Positions 51,251 through 59,784 of a DNA stretch of 64,000 nucleotides are shown here, one piece after another; the first letter of the stretch is position 1; the number at the start of each line of letters is the position of its first letter. Below the pieces are notes generated by a model. It did not search any database. It saw only the letters and a list, made by a program, of their open reading frames with translations, and was not told the origin of the DNA. This stretch comes from Candidatus Undinarchaeales archaeon (GTDB taxonomy: Archaea > SpSt-1190 > JASMDC01), in contig JASMDC010000007.1 in assembly GCA_030753015.1 (NCBI GenBank), positions 62,001 to 126,000 of the forward strand. The letters run 5' to 3'. The translations under genes and the position numbers were made by a program.

Positions 51251-51583
51251 ATGATCGACCTCCTCGTCCGCGGCATCATCGGTGGTGGCTTCGTGGTGGT
51301 GATCACCCTCCTCGCCCGGACCGAGCACTACTACCTTGCCGGCCTCCTCCCCCTATTCCCCACGTTCGGCCTCATGAGCCACTACATCGTGGGCACCTCG
51401 AACACTCCCGACGAGTTCCGCGACGTCATCGTGTTCGGGATGTGGTCGCTGGCACCCTACTTCGCCTACCTTGCCACAGTATACCATCTGCACACACGGA
51501 CCACCATCAACCAGACGCTGGCCGGTGGTGTGGCGGTGTGGGCAGCGGTCGCGTCGATACTGGTTTACATCTGGAAAAGGTAG
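51251..51583 (+). CDS. GlpM-like small membrane protein
   Basis: A 110-residue protein with about four membrane helices. The start 'MIDLLVRGIIGG', the 'LARTEHYYLAGLLPLFPTF' segment and 'HYIVG' are characteristic of the GlpM family. Family members in proteobacteria have been linked to alginate and glycerol metabolism, but the molecular role is unknown. The longer frame from 51197 only reads across the promoter. Confidence 0.8.
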   Translation: MIDLLVRGIIGGGFVVVITLLARTEHYYLAGLLPLFPTFGLMSHYIVGTSNTPDEFRDVIVFGMWSLAPYFAYLATVYHLHTRTTINQTLAGGVAVWAAVASILVYIWKR

Positions 51584-51589
51584 GTGCCC

Positions 51590-52549
51590 TTACTCCTTCC
51601 CGAGGTAGTGCTCGAACAGCGCGTCCAGGAACAGCAGCTGCTGCTCCACCCTCTCTGCCATGGACCTGTGCCGCGTACCGTCGAAGGGCGAGCCCTCGGT
51701 GGTGTAGGCGTCGATTTCCAGTGTGTTGCAGAATCCGGTGAACGTGCAATCGTCGTCGTGGAGGAGGGAGGCCTGTGTCGGGTACTTCTCGCCCACGCGC
51801 TTGGCCGCGTCCTCGGCCACCAGCACCAGCTCAGGCTCGTACACGATGGTGGTGTAGGTGAAGTCCTCTCGGGGCGTCTCGTGGAGGTCGGCGGCGAAGA
51901 GCACGTTCTCGCGAGTGGCCTTCTTCTCCTCGACCAGCCGCGCCACAGCGAAGGCCTCTCTGGTCATGAGGGGGAACGTCCTGCGCCAGGCCATCCCGTT
52001 CGGGTCGAGCTCGGGATCCTCGAATAGCTGCTCGTAGTAGTTGAGCTCGCACTGGTACGTCGGGGTCGCAGGATCGAACCGGTAGGTGTCATGACAGTCG
52101 TTCCGGTCGGCGTCGAACTGGGCGAAGTCCTCCTTGTCGAGGTAGACTCCGGTTTCCGGTATGTACATGGCCGGCCGCTGCTCCGGCTGGAGCCCGTACG
52201 CGTCCACGTGGACGGCGGGTACGATGGTGATCTCGCCGTGCTCGAGGTATTCGCGCATCCCGGGCGACGCGAGCACCTTATCGATGAGCTCGACTGCCGC
52301 CTCAGCGCCACCGTACTCGGGCGAGTGGCGGCCTGCGGTGATGATGATGGTGCTATCGGGATCGTCGGTGAGCGAGAGGTCCACGAAGGCGATGGGGGAG
52401 CCCCAACCGCTCACAAGCGCAGGATCCTTTAGATACCCGTCCATGGTGCGGACGTGGACCGCTGCGTCCGTGTACCCGTGGAGCCGTTCCAGCATCTGGC
52501 CGTAGGTGTGGTGCTCGAGCATCGGGTCGACGGACGTTTCGATGACCAT
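51590..52549 (-). CDS. M14-like zinc carboxypeptidase/deacylase, paralogue 1
   Basis: A 319-residue zinc hydrolase with H75-x-x-E78 ('AGRHSPEYGG'), third ligand H223 in 'ADLHET' and catalytic E285 in 'YTTEGSP'. This order fits the M14 carboxypeptidase/AstE-aspartoacylase fold. There is no signal peptide, so it should be cytosolic. Four paralogues lie within 5.2 kb; all open with 'ETxxDxxLxHxTYxxML' and a 'VHVRTIDGYL'-type strand. This copy begins 4 bp after paralogue 2 ends and is coupled to it. The substrate is unknown; the surrounding amidohydrolases suggest peptide or N-acyl amino acid breakdown. Confidence 0.8.
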   Translation of the reverse strand: MVIETSVDPMLEHHTYGQMLERLHGYTDAAVHVRTMDGYLKDPALVSGWGSPIAFVDLSLTDDPDSTIIITAGRHSPEYGGAEAAVELIDKVLASPGMREYLEHGEITIVPAVHVDAYGLQPEQRPAMYIPETGVYLDKEDFAQFDADRNDCHDTYRFDPATPTYQCELNYYEQLFEDPELDPNGMAWRRTFPLMTREAFAVARLVEEKKATRENVLFAADLHETPREDFTYTTIVYEPELVLVAEDAAKRVGEKYPTQASLLHDDDCTFTGFCNTLEIDAYTTEGSPFDGTRHRSMAERVEQQLLFLDALFEHYLGKE

Positions 52550-52552
52550 GTA

Positions 52553-53512
52553 TCACGACGCCTCCGTTCCCGTGTCGATGTAGTGGTCTAGCAGGGCGTC
52601 CAGGGCCAATAACTGCTGCTCCACGCGCTCGCTCAGCGGTCGCGGCCCGTCGCCGTCGAAGGATGAGCCCTCGAGGGTGTAGGTGTCGATACCGTGAGCT
52701 GTACAGAACGCGGAGAACGTGCCCTTGCTGCCCTCCATCAGCGCTGTCTCCTTTACCGGGTAGGTCTCGCCCACCCGTGCCGTCGCGGCCTCACCGGTCT
52801 TCTGCAGTCCCTCGTCGAACACCAGAGTGGCGTAGCTGAAACCGGGCTTGCAGGTCTCGTGGAGGTCGGCTGTGAAGAGCACCTTTCCGTTCGCGACCTT
52901 CTCCTCGAGTAACCTGGCCACCGCATAGGTCTCCCGTGTGATGAACTTCGATGGCAGCTCCCGGAGACATCCCGGCTCGCTCATGGCCACCACGGCGCTC
53001 TGGTCGAAGTAGTCCAGCTGCCCCTCGTAGGAGGGGGCCTTGCCATCGGCCAGGTAGGTGTCATGGCCGGTGTTCCGGTCGGCGTCGCACTTCCACCGCC
53101 GGATGATCCCGTTGCCCTGGGGATCCCAAACGGGTTTGCGCTCGTCCACCGGTACCGTGTACTGGTCCACGTTGACGGCTGGCACGATGGTGACCTCGCC
53201 GTGTTTGAGGTACTCCTGCATCCCGGGTGATGCGAGGATATGGCCGACGAGCTCGACTGCTGCCTCTGCACCTCCGTACTCGGGCGAGTGGCGTCCGGCA
53301 GTGATGACTATCGTGCTGTCAGGATTCTCTGCATAGGTGAGGTCGACGTACGAGATGGACCCGTCGAGGTCGCTCACCAGGGTGTCGTCACCGAGGTGGC
53401 CGTCGATTGTACGGACGTGGACGGCAGGGTCATCGTAGCCGTTGAGCCGGTCGAGCATGTCGGCATAGGTGCCGTGCTCCAGGTCCCGGTCGACGGCGGT
53501 CTCTATGACCAT
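52553..53512 (-). CDS. M14-like zinc carboxypeptidase/deacylase, paralogue 2
   Basis: It carries the same catalytic layout as its relatives: 'AGRHSPEYGG', 'VPAVNVDQY', 'ADLHET' and 'YTLEGSSF'. It is first in a two-gene operon with paralogue 1. The ATG at 53512 is about 28 bp from a minus-strand TATA-like CCTATATACG (about 53535-53544), so it is leaderless. In the middle region it lacks the His/Asp-rich insert that differs from copy to copy, which may set substrate choice. Confidence 0.8.
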   Translation of the reverse strand: MVIETAVDRDLEHGTYADMLDRLNGYDDPAVHVRTIDGHLGDDTLVSDLDGSISYVDLTYAENPDSTIVITAGRHSPEYGGAEAAVELVGHILASPGMQEYLKHGEVTIVPAVNVDQYTVPVDERKPVWDPQGNGIIRRWKCDADRNTGHDTYLADGKAPSYEGQLDYFDQSAVVAMSEPGCLRELPSKFITRETYAVARLLEEKVANGKVLFTADLHETCKPGFSYATLVFDEGLQKTGEAATARVGETYPVKETALMEGSKGTFSAFCTAHGIDTYTLEGSSFDGDGPRPLSERVEQQLLALDALLDHYIDTGTEAS

Positions 53513-53646
53513 GGTGGTCCGCGGCCGGCCCGGCCGTATATAGGTCTTTCCCTTGCCTCAACGGTCCTGGGAGCTGGATCGGAGATAATCCATGAGGCCG
53601 GCTGCAAACCAAGGGCTTCTTTAAGGTTATTTTTTACTCGACAGAT

Positions 53647-54168
53647 ATGAAGAGAAAGATCATCCTTTACATTGCCATAAGCCTCGATGGGTTTATAGCA
53701 CGAAAGGATGGGTCCGTTGATTGGCTTTCGCCGTATGAGAACACGGAGGAGGATTACGGCTACAAGGAGTTCTATGATTCAGTTGGAACGGTCGTGATGG
53801 GAAACACCACGTACAAGGGATTCGGGGAATATTATCGCGATAAACCCTGTTTCGTCTTTTCCAGAGTCAGAAAGGGCAACGATGGGAACGCAACGTTCGT
53901 CAATGGGGACATGGAAGAGAGTATGAAAAAGATCAACTCGACCGGGACCAAGAACATATGGCTCGTTGGCGGGGGAGAAGTCATTGATGCTTTCTTGAGA
54001 CATGACTTGATCGACGAGCTCATCATCTCGATCATACCGACAATACTTGGAGAAGGGATCCCTTTGTTCAAGGGGGGTAGCGATGAGAACCAGCTGGACC
54101 TTCGATCAGTAAAAAGGTACGATTCCGGTCTGGTGCAAGCTCACTACGAGATCAAGCATCAGAAATAG
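53647..54168 (+). CDS. RibD C-terminal/dihydrofolate-reductase-like protein
   Basis: A 173-residue single-domain reductase-like protein: 'IILYIAISLDGFIARKDG' opening, 'VVMGNTTYKGF', 'IWLVGGGEVIDAFL' and 'LIDELIISIIPTILGEGIPLF'. This is the YyaP/YwjB type of RibD_C proteins, which bind NADPH; substrates are mostly unknown. Codon use is AT-rich compared with the flanking genes, and the gene interrupts a run of M14-like paralogues, which suggests recent horizontal entry. The ATG follows an AT-rich stretch (TTATTTTTTA, about 53626-53635). Confidence 0.88.
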   Translation: MKRKIILYIAISLDGFIARKDGSVDWLSPYENTEEDYGYKEFYDSVGTVVMGNTTYKGFGEYYRDKPCFVFSRVRKGNDGNATFVNGDMEESMKKINSTGTKNIWLVGGGEVIDAFLRHDLIDELIISIIPTILGEGIPLFKGGSDENQLDLRSVKRYDSGLVQAHYEIKHQK

Positions 54169-54542
54169 GACCTTTCCCCGATCCCAATCCCTTTGACGAG
54201 ATGCCTGCAGGTGCTCGTCCGGATATAGGTCAGTCGGTATCGTATCAGTGGGTTATGCGGCGTCGCTCTTTCCTCCAGATGACAGTAAGAGGCACATAAC
54301 AGTTATCGCTCCTACTGCCTGAGATGACCTCCCTTTCTCGATCCGAATTAACCTGATCGGCCCACACCGCAATAATGCATATTATGCGGCGTCATTTCGG
54401 CTATCGAGGTTGTTGAGTAATTCAAAATGATAAAGTAATCAGTTAAAATTCTGCAAAAAATGCTCCTAACTGATTACCGTATCATAATCGGACACAAGCT
54501 AATAACTCCGGAAACAATTATCGACTCCCCGGAGTAGAATGA
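54169..54542. other. AT-rich intergenic region, no gene found
   Basis: There is no open frame of note and no RNA gene that I can recognise. Two copies of TTATGCGGCGTC occur at 54253-54264 and 54382-54393. A perfect inverted repeat lies at 54435-54477. The composition matches the RibD-like gene, so this is probably part of the same acquired segment. Confidence 0.5.
54435..54477. repeat. Perfect 11-bp inverted repeat with 21-base loop
   Basis: Arms GTAATCAGTTA (54435-54445) and TAACTGATTAC (54467-54477). It could be a transcription stop for the gene at 54543 (minus strand) or an end of the foreign segment. No long T-tract follows on either strand. Confidence 0.5.
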
Positions 54543-55493
54543 TCAGCAATAGTGGTCGAACAGAGCGTCCAGTGCCAGCAGCTGCTGCTCGACGCGTTCG
54601 GCCAGCGGTCGTTGCCGCCACTCGTCCCGGGGTGAGCCCTCAGTGGTGTAGGCATCGATCCCGTACGCGTTGCAGAGGCCGGAGAACGTGTTGAGACCGC
54701 TCTTGACCTGGGTGCCTTGTGTGGGATAGCCCTCCTTCACGCGGGCATCCATGGCGTCAGCGGTCCCCTTCAGTTCCTCGTCGAACACGAGGGTGCAGTA
54801 CTCGAATCCGTCGGCGTCGGTCTCGTGGAGGTCGGCGGCGAAGAGCACCTTCCCCTGCTCCTTCTTCTCCTCGAGGAGTCGTGCTACGGCGTACGTCTCC
54901 TTGGGGATGGCGGTGTGCTCGCGGTACGGTGGTCCGCCCCAACCGCCCTTGTCGGCCTCAGCGTCGAAGATCTGGTCATAGTGGGTGAACTCGCCTTCGT
55001 ACGAGGGAGGTTTCGGATCAATAAAGTGCCCCTCATGGCCCGAGTTATGGCACGCGTCGTACCGCTTGTACGAATCGGGGGACGGTATGTGGTATCCCAC
55101 CATCTTGAAGCCGGGCATCCGCTCATCGGCGGGCTTGCTGTACTCATCGACATGGACCACGGGCACGATGGTGACCTCGCCGTGCTGCAAATAGGCCTGC
55201 ATCTCGGGAGAGGCGAGGACACGGTCCACCAGCTCCATGGCGGCCTCGGCACCGCCGTACTCGGGCGAGTGGCGTCCTGCGGTGATGACGATCGTGCTGT
55301 CGGGCGAGTCCGTGTACGAGAGGTTCACAAAGGAGATGGGCTTCCCCTGGTCGCTGACCAGAGAGGGATCGTCGAGGTAGCCGTCGATGGTCTGGACGTG
55401 GACGGCGGGGTCGTCGTATCCATGAAGGCGGTCGAGCATGTCGGCGTAGGTCGTATGCGCAAGCTCGCCGTCCATCCCCGTCTCGATGGCCAC
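54543..55493 (-). CDS. M14-like zinc carboxypeptidase/deacylase, paralogue 3
   Basis: A 316-residue paralogue with 'AGRHSPEYGG', 'VPVVHVDEY', 'ADLHETDADGFEY' and 'YTTEGSPRD'. The start is GTG 55493, about 28 bp from a minus-strand TATA-like CATATTAACC (about 55516-55525), so it is a single leaderless unit. It differs from the others in the loop between the second and third zinc ligands (Tyr/Pro/His-rich). Confidence 0.8.
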   Translation of the reverse strand: MAIETGMDGELAHTTYADMLDRLHGYDDPAVHVQTIDGYLDDPSLVSDQGKPISFVNLSYTDSPDSTIVITAGRHSPEYGGAEAAMELVDRVLASPEMQAYLQHGEVTIVPVVHVDEYSKPADERMPGFKMVGYHIPSPDSYKRYDACHNSGHEGHFIDPKPPSYEGEFTHYDQIFDAEADKGGWGGPPYREHTAIPKETYAVARLLEEKKEQGKVLFAADLHETDADGFEYCTLVFDEELKGTADAMDARVKEGYPTQGTQVKSGLNTFSGLCNAYGIDAYTTEGSPRDEWRQRPLAERVEQQLLALDALFDHYC

Positions 55494-55819
55494 GGTGCTG
55501 GGTGGCGGGGTGGTCGGTTAATATGGTTTGCCCTTGGGGGATGGAAGAGCACCACTGTGGTGGTGCTATTTTCCTTTATACTTGGAACACCATATTACTA
55601 CTGCATGGTGGTGAAAAAGTCGAAGATACTCGTTCTCGATCACCACGGGCACCCATATCCCCTATACCCCACCCATACTTAACCGACCAAACACCTACAC
55701 CTGAGGAGGGAGGCGTCCGGCAGCCCTCCTCACTAATTCCTTTTTCATGGATCAATGAGGGTGAACGGATAACCTTGAACCGACATCTGATAGCGGCCAT
55801 CCGATTCGGTAGAATAGCC
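55494..55819. other. Intergenic region between M14-like paralogues 3 and 4
   Basis: It holds the promoter of paralogue 3 (near 55516-55525) and a perfect 8-bp inverted repeat, AGCACCAC (55548-55555) and GTGGTGCT (55560-55567). The repeat is followed on the plus strand by ATTTTCC. The rest shows no gene or repeat that I can support. Confidence 0.45.
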
Positions 55820-56785
55820 TCATTCCTTAAGGACGTAGTTCTCGAAGAGTTCGTCCAGGGCGATGAGCTGCTGCTCGACGCGCTCGGCCATCGAGTGGCG
55901 TCGATGGAACTTGAACGGTGCTCCTTCGGTCGTGTAGGCGTCGATGCCAAGAGCATGGGCGAAACCTGAGAACGTGCCTGCATCGTCTTTGAGCACGTCA
56001 TCATGGGTCCAGTGGAATCGCTTCTTAACTCGCTCGTTGATGGTGCGGACGACATCAGCGTTCTCCTCATCGAAGTAGATGGTGCAGAAGTTGAAGTTCT
56101 TCCGGTCCGTCTCATGGAGATCGGCGGTGAACAGGATCTCGTCCCGAGAGGCCTTCTTCTCCTCCAAGAGGCGCGAGACAGCGTAGGCCTCCTTCGAGAT
56201 CATTTCGTCATCAAGTCGAACGTACCCATGTTCGGCCTCGTCATCGAGGACGAAGCGCTGGTCGAAGGTGGAGAACTTGCCCTCGTAGTCGGGCAACACA
56301 CCCTTCTCGCGATAGGAATCATGACCGGTGTTACGGCACCCGTCGCAACCCCTTAGGCTCAAGGGGGGGATCGGTACCGCGTAGGCACCGAAAAGATCGA
56401 GCTTGTACGTGCGGTCCTTCGCCGGCCTGGCGTACTCGTCCACGTGGACGGCGGGGACGATGGTTATCTCGCCATGTCTAAGGTACTCCTGCATCCCGGG
56501 GGATGCGAGGATGCGCCCCACGAGCTCGACTGCGGCCTCGGGGCCACCGTGCTCGTCCGAGTGACGACCAGCGGTTATGACGATGCTACTGTCAGGATCC
56601 TCTGCATAGGTGAGGTCGACGAACGAGATGGGATTCCCGGCGCTGCTCACCAGGGAGCGGTCATCGATGTACCCGTCGATGGTGCGTACGTGGACTGCTG
56701 CGTCGTCGTACCCGTCGATACGGTCGAGCATGTCCTGATAGGTGCCATGCTCAAGGCCCGGGTCCACAGCAGTCTCGATGACCAC
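55820..56785 (-). CDS. M14-like zinc carboxypeptidase/deacylase, paralogue 4
   Basis: A 321-residue paralogue with 'AGRHSDEHGG' (so Asp-Glu where the others have Pro-Glu; the H-x-x-E spacing is kept), 'VPAVHVDEY', 'ADLHETDRKNF' and 'YTTEGAPF'. The start is GTG 56785, exactly 27 bp from the minus-strand TATA-like CCTATATACG (56807-56816). The longer frame to 56935 crosses that box. All four copies keep the catalytic residues, so the family was expanded and not decayed. Confidence 0.8.
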   Translation of the reverse strand: MVIETAVDPGLEHGTYQDMLDRIDGYDDAAVHVRTIDGYIDDRSLVSSAGNPISFVDLTYAEDPDSSIVITAGRHSDEHGGPEAAVELVGRILASPGMQEYLRHGEITIVPAVHVDEYARPAKDRTYKLDLFGAYAVPIPPLSLRGCDGCRNTGHDSYREKGVLPDYEGKFSTFDQRFVLDDEAEHGYVRLDDEMISKEAYAVSRLLEEKKASRDEILFTADLHETDRKNFNFCTIYFDEENADVVRTINERVKKRFHWTHDDVLKDDAGTFSGFAHALGIDAYTTEGAPFKFHRRHSMAERVEQQLIALDELFENYVLKE

Positions 56786-56898
56786 GGTCCTCCGGGCCGA
56801 GGTCCGGCGTATATAGGCTTTTCCCTTGGGGAAAGGGATCCCCGCACCCCGACATGTCCGCTTGGGACGTATCTTTTTATAGACCGGCAGGCATCCAG

Positions 56899-57846
56899 AT
56901 GGTGCCGATGAGGATAGAGAGGGAGCACCTGTCACCGGAGTTCGTCAGAAGGTACGGCCTGTTCTTCACCGAGCCCCGCTATGTCCATGACAACAGCCTG
57001 AACGAGTTCATCGCGGTCACCCACGGGCTCAAGCCCTGCGCACGCGTCCAGGGGCCCTTCAGGTTGCTCGGACAGATACAGGAGCTTGCTGGCACGATGG
57101 GCTGTGTGGTCCATCATTCGAGGTTCGCCCGGGTCCGCAATCCCGACAATCCATTCGACTACGCGGTCAGCCCCCTTCGAAGGCATCCCCAGGAAGAGGT
57201 ATACTTCTACGTTTCCCGGGACGAGGATATCGCCAGGAGGACCCGGGACATCGATCACGAGGTCCATGCACCCATGATGAACAGGTTCGGGGGAGGATTG
57301 GATAAAGAGCGGTGTGTCGACTTCGGCAGGGCACTGGGGTACCCGTCGTGCTGCATCGAATCGTTCCAGAAGGCGCGCAGGGACGCTCAATGCGATTATG
57401 CTCGTGTCGCATATGGCAACACACCGGGCAAGCCCTCCTTCCTAACCCACTACCTGGACCTATCGATGCCGGTCCCCTTCGCCTTGATCTCTCACTATCC
57501 CTGCTCGTTCAGCTGCGCCCGGTCCGTGGCGTTCGCCGACAGGCTTCTTGCCATCATCAGGGAAGAGGAGGAGGGATACGCACGTGCCATCGAGGAGAAC
57601 CTCCGGGTCCCGGTGCTGTACTTCGGCGTCGGGAAGGGGATACGTCTTCACGGCAACGTGCAGGGGGGTGAGGTCCTCTACGAGCGGTGCGAGGTGCTCT
57701 CTCCCCAGAAGGAGCACAAGCTCTTCACCCGGGGCAACAGGGTCACCGTGGACGACCGTCGGGTCCGGGTGTTCGATCGTGACCAGCTTTTAGGAACCCT
57801 GACCAAGGCCGATCGGTACAACGGCGTGATCATCGATTTCACCTAG
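56899..57846 (+). CDS. Cys-motif protein resembling DUF483
   Basis: A 315-residue soluble protein. Two Cys pairs stand out: C151-C152 in 'LGYPSCCIESF' and C202/C206 in 'HYPCSFSCARS'. This combination resembles archaeal DUF483 proteins, which are uncharacterised; the four Cys could bind a metal or an Fe-S cluster. A C-terminal beta segment (about 260-315) looks like a separate small domain. The ATG at 56899 is about 24 bp from TTTTTATAG (56872-56880) and is preferred over the ATG at 56854, which lies before that box. Confidence 0.65.
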   Translation: MVPMRIEREHLSPEFVRRYGLFFTEPRYVHDNSLNEFIAVTHGLKPCARVQGPFRLLGQIQELAGTMGCVVHHSRFARVRNPDNPFDYAVSPLRRHPQEEVYFYVSRDEDIARRTRDIDHEVHAPMMNRFGGGLDKERCVDFGRALGYPSCCIESFQKARRDAQCDYARVAYGNTPGKPSFLTHYLDLSMPVPFALISHYPCSFSCARSVAFADRLLAIIREEEEGYARAIEENLRVPVLYFGVGKGIRLHGNVQGGEVLYERCEVLSPQKEHKLFTRGNRVTVDDRRVRVFDRDQLLGTLTKADRYNGVIIDFT

Positions 57847-57931
57847 CACGGATACCCCGACCGTCCATTGGCCACGATATTCACTACCCCCCAATGACAA
57901 CATTAATAAGTGACCGGGGGGGCCGATAGGC

Positions 57932-58702
57932 ATGATGGACGGGTATGATGTGTTCCTGAACTTCAGGGAGGACCTCCCTGAGGGACAAGAGCGTGCAGCC
58001 CTTACCACGGCCTACGACCAGGCCTGGACCCTGGCAGAGGAAGCTCTCGGATACAAGGGCGAGCAGGTCGACCTGTCCCTCGACACACAGACCGATCACA
58101 CGGTATACCAGAAGTCCCATTACGAGGACGGCGAGGACTGCTCGCACCTCAACATCGCGCGCACCGACCTTGCGCTCTACAAGGCGGATTCTCGGTTCCG
58201 CGGCCGGCAGTACTGCATCATGGACTCGCCCGGTCACCTGCGGGCCGACGAGCTAATCATCCACGAGTCCATCCACGCGCTCCATGACCAACTGCACTCC
58301 GACCTCTCATCCGCGAACGAGGCGATGGTCGAGGGAGTGGCGGAAGTGGGGGCCTACCAAGCGCTCCTCAAAGCCCAGCCCGACCAGGAGACGTTCGAAT
58401 ACGTCAGCAACTGGGTGTCCCACCATCTTGTGGCCGCCAACCTCACTGGCAAGCTCTCCACCTACTCACTGGACGAGATCTCGCTCCCCTTCGACCTCCC
58501 TGACCACAACCGGGAGTTCATCCAAAGCCAGCTCGACTGGGCACAGCAGTTCAAGTCGGTGATCGGCGAGCGCAACCGCGAAGTGCTCTCCAAGCAGGGC
58601 TACTACTCCGAGGGCTTCGTGGACGTCTGCCGCGAGCTCGCTGACAAGGGCCGAACCCTTCGCGACGTGGCCGAGAACGGTCTCGGGGGTGAGGCCCAGT
58701 GA
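57932..58702 (+). CDS. Predicted HExxH zinc metalloprotein
   Basis: A 256-residue soluble protein with a zinc-binding H111-E112-S-I-H115 in 'IIHESIHALHD' and a downstream 'NEAMVEGVAEVGAY' helix, whose Glu (E134 or E137) would be the third ligand, as in gluzincins. It is therefore probably a peptidase, without signal peptide. A TATA-like ATTAATAAG lies at about 57901-57909. Its stop overlaps the start of the next gene (GTGA), so an orphan partner is made together with it. Family unknown. Confidence 0.7.
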   Translation: MMDGYDVFLNFREDLPEGQERAALTTAYDQAWTLAEEALGYKGEQVDLSLDTQTDHTVYQKSHYEDGEDCSHLNIARTDLALYKADSRFRGRQYCIMDSPGHLRADELIIHESIHALHDQLHSDLSSANEAMVEGVAEVGAYQALLKAQPDQETFEYVSNWVSHHLVAANLTGKLSTYSLDEISLPFDLPDHNREFIQSQLDWAQQFKSVIGERNREVLSKQGYYSEGFVDVCRELADKGRTLRDVAENGLGGEAQ

Positions 58703-59772
58703 CATACACGATCGACCTTCCCGTGGACGGCATCCTCACCGAGGGCAGCTACACCGGGCTGACCCGCGAGCTCAAGCTCGCTTACGGGTCCGAACCGCAG
58801 GCGTTCACCGAGACGCCCTCAGGGCTCATCCTCCCCACCGGGTACGAGACCGACCTCGATACCCTCGCCCAGAAGGCCAAGGAGCGCGCCTCCACGGGCT
58901 ACCTCCTCGACCTGCCTGAACAGTCCGCCGGGGACCCGAAGACCGGGACCACCGACGGGGGCATCCTCACCTATGACGGCGACCTCGACGCCTACCTCAA
59001 GGACATCGTGAAGGAGAGCGGGGTGAGCACGAACCTCCAGGACTACGGCGACATCAATCCGCTCCTCGCCGACCAGTGGACCAAGGAGGGCAACGGCGAC
59101 TACGTCCAGGAGCGCAGGGAGGCCGCCAGGTCCCGGATGCTCGCTGCCGCCATGGAGAAGGTCGACCGCAAGGCGACCGCCGCCACCGAGGTGAACATCT
59201 GGGCGAGCGCTCCCACCTACACCGGGTGGCGTGGCGATGACCTGGAGGGAAATACCGCCGGGACGACCTACGGGCCTGCCGCGGGGACGACCTCCGAAGG
59301 CGGAATCTACCTCCCCAAGGACGGTTACGACGACGTCGAGTCCCTTCTCGCAGCAGAGCTCGAGGCCCAGGGCATCACCGTCGATCCTGCTGATTACAAC
59401 ACGCTCGATCCCATGGCCGCGGCCATCCTCGCCGCAGGGGGGCACTCCGACATCGTCGAGCAGAAGGCCACGGCCGCCAAGATGTCAGCCTACAGCGACG
59501 GGTTCGTGAAGGCCGAGCAGCACGCGAAGGAGACACGGGTGGCTGAAGCGTCAGCCCTCGAGCTCGATATCAGCCAGAGCTACCTCCTCGACGCCCAGGG
59601 CCGGATGGCCAGCCTCACAATGGGCTTTTCGACCGACAGCTGGGAAGCGGGCGTGTCCGTCAAGAACGGCACCATGAGCATCACAGTCGACGGGCTCGAC
59701 GACACGGAAGCGGCCGAGGTCGCCCGGAACGTCCACCAGCTCTACCAGGATGCTATCGGCGTCCGGTCTTAA
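58699..59772 (+). CDS. Orphan protein coupled to the HExxH protein
   Basis: A 357-residue soluble protein with Ala/Glu-rich helices in the middle, Gly/Thr-rich loops, and two internally similar 'Y..dL..L/v..LLa.e....gi.....dY...nPla' segments near residues 93-128 and 207-245. The GTG start overlaps the upstream stop by 4 bp. It may be the substrate, inhibitor or partner of the HExxH protein. No known family. Composition is ordinary for the genome. Confidence 0.6.
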   Translation: MTYTIDLPVDGILTEGSYTGLTRELKLAYGSEPQAFTETPSGLILPTGYETDLDTLAQKAKERASTGYLLDLPEQSAGDPKTGTTDGGILTYDGDLDAYLKDIVKESGVSTNLQDYGDINPLLADQWTKEGNGDYVQERREAARSRMLAAAMEKVDRKATAATEVNIWASAPTYTGWRGDDLEGNTAGTTYGPAAGTTSEGGIYLPKDGYDDVESLLAAELEAQGITVDPADYNTLDPMAAAILAAGGHSDIVEQKATAAKMSAYSDGFVKAEQHAKETRVAEASALELDISQSYLLDAQGRMASLTMGFSTDSWEAGVSVKNGTMSITVDGLDDTEAAEVARNVHQLYQDAIGVRS

Positions 59773-59784
59773 CGGTGCCGTCAC

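Noticed and set aside
55548-55567. AGCACCAC/GTGGTGCT inverted repeat as a terminator of M14-like paralogue 4
   Set aside because: Read in that gene's direction no T-tract follows the hairpin and it lies about 250 bp past the stop; left as an unexplained repeat.
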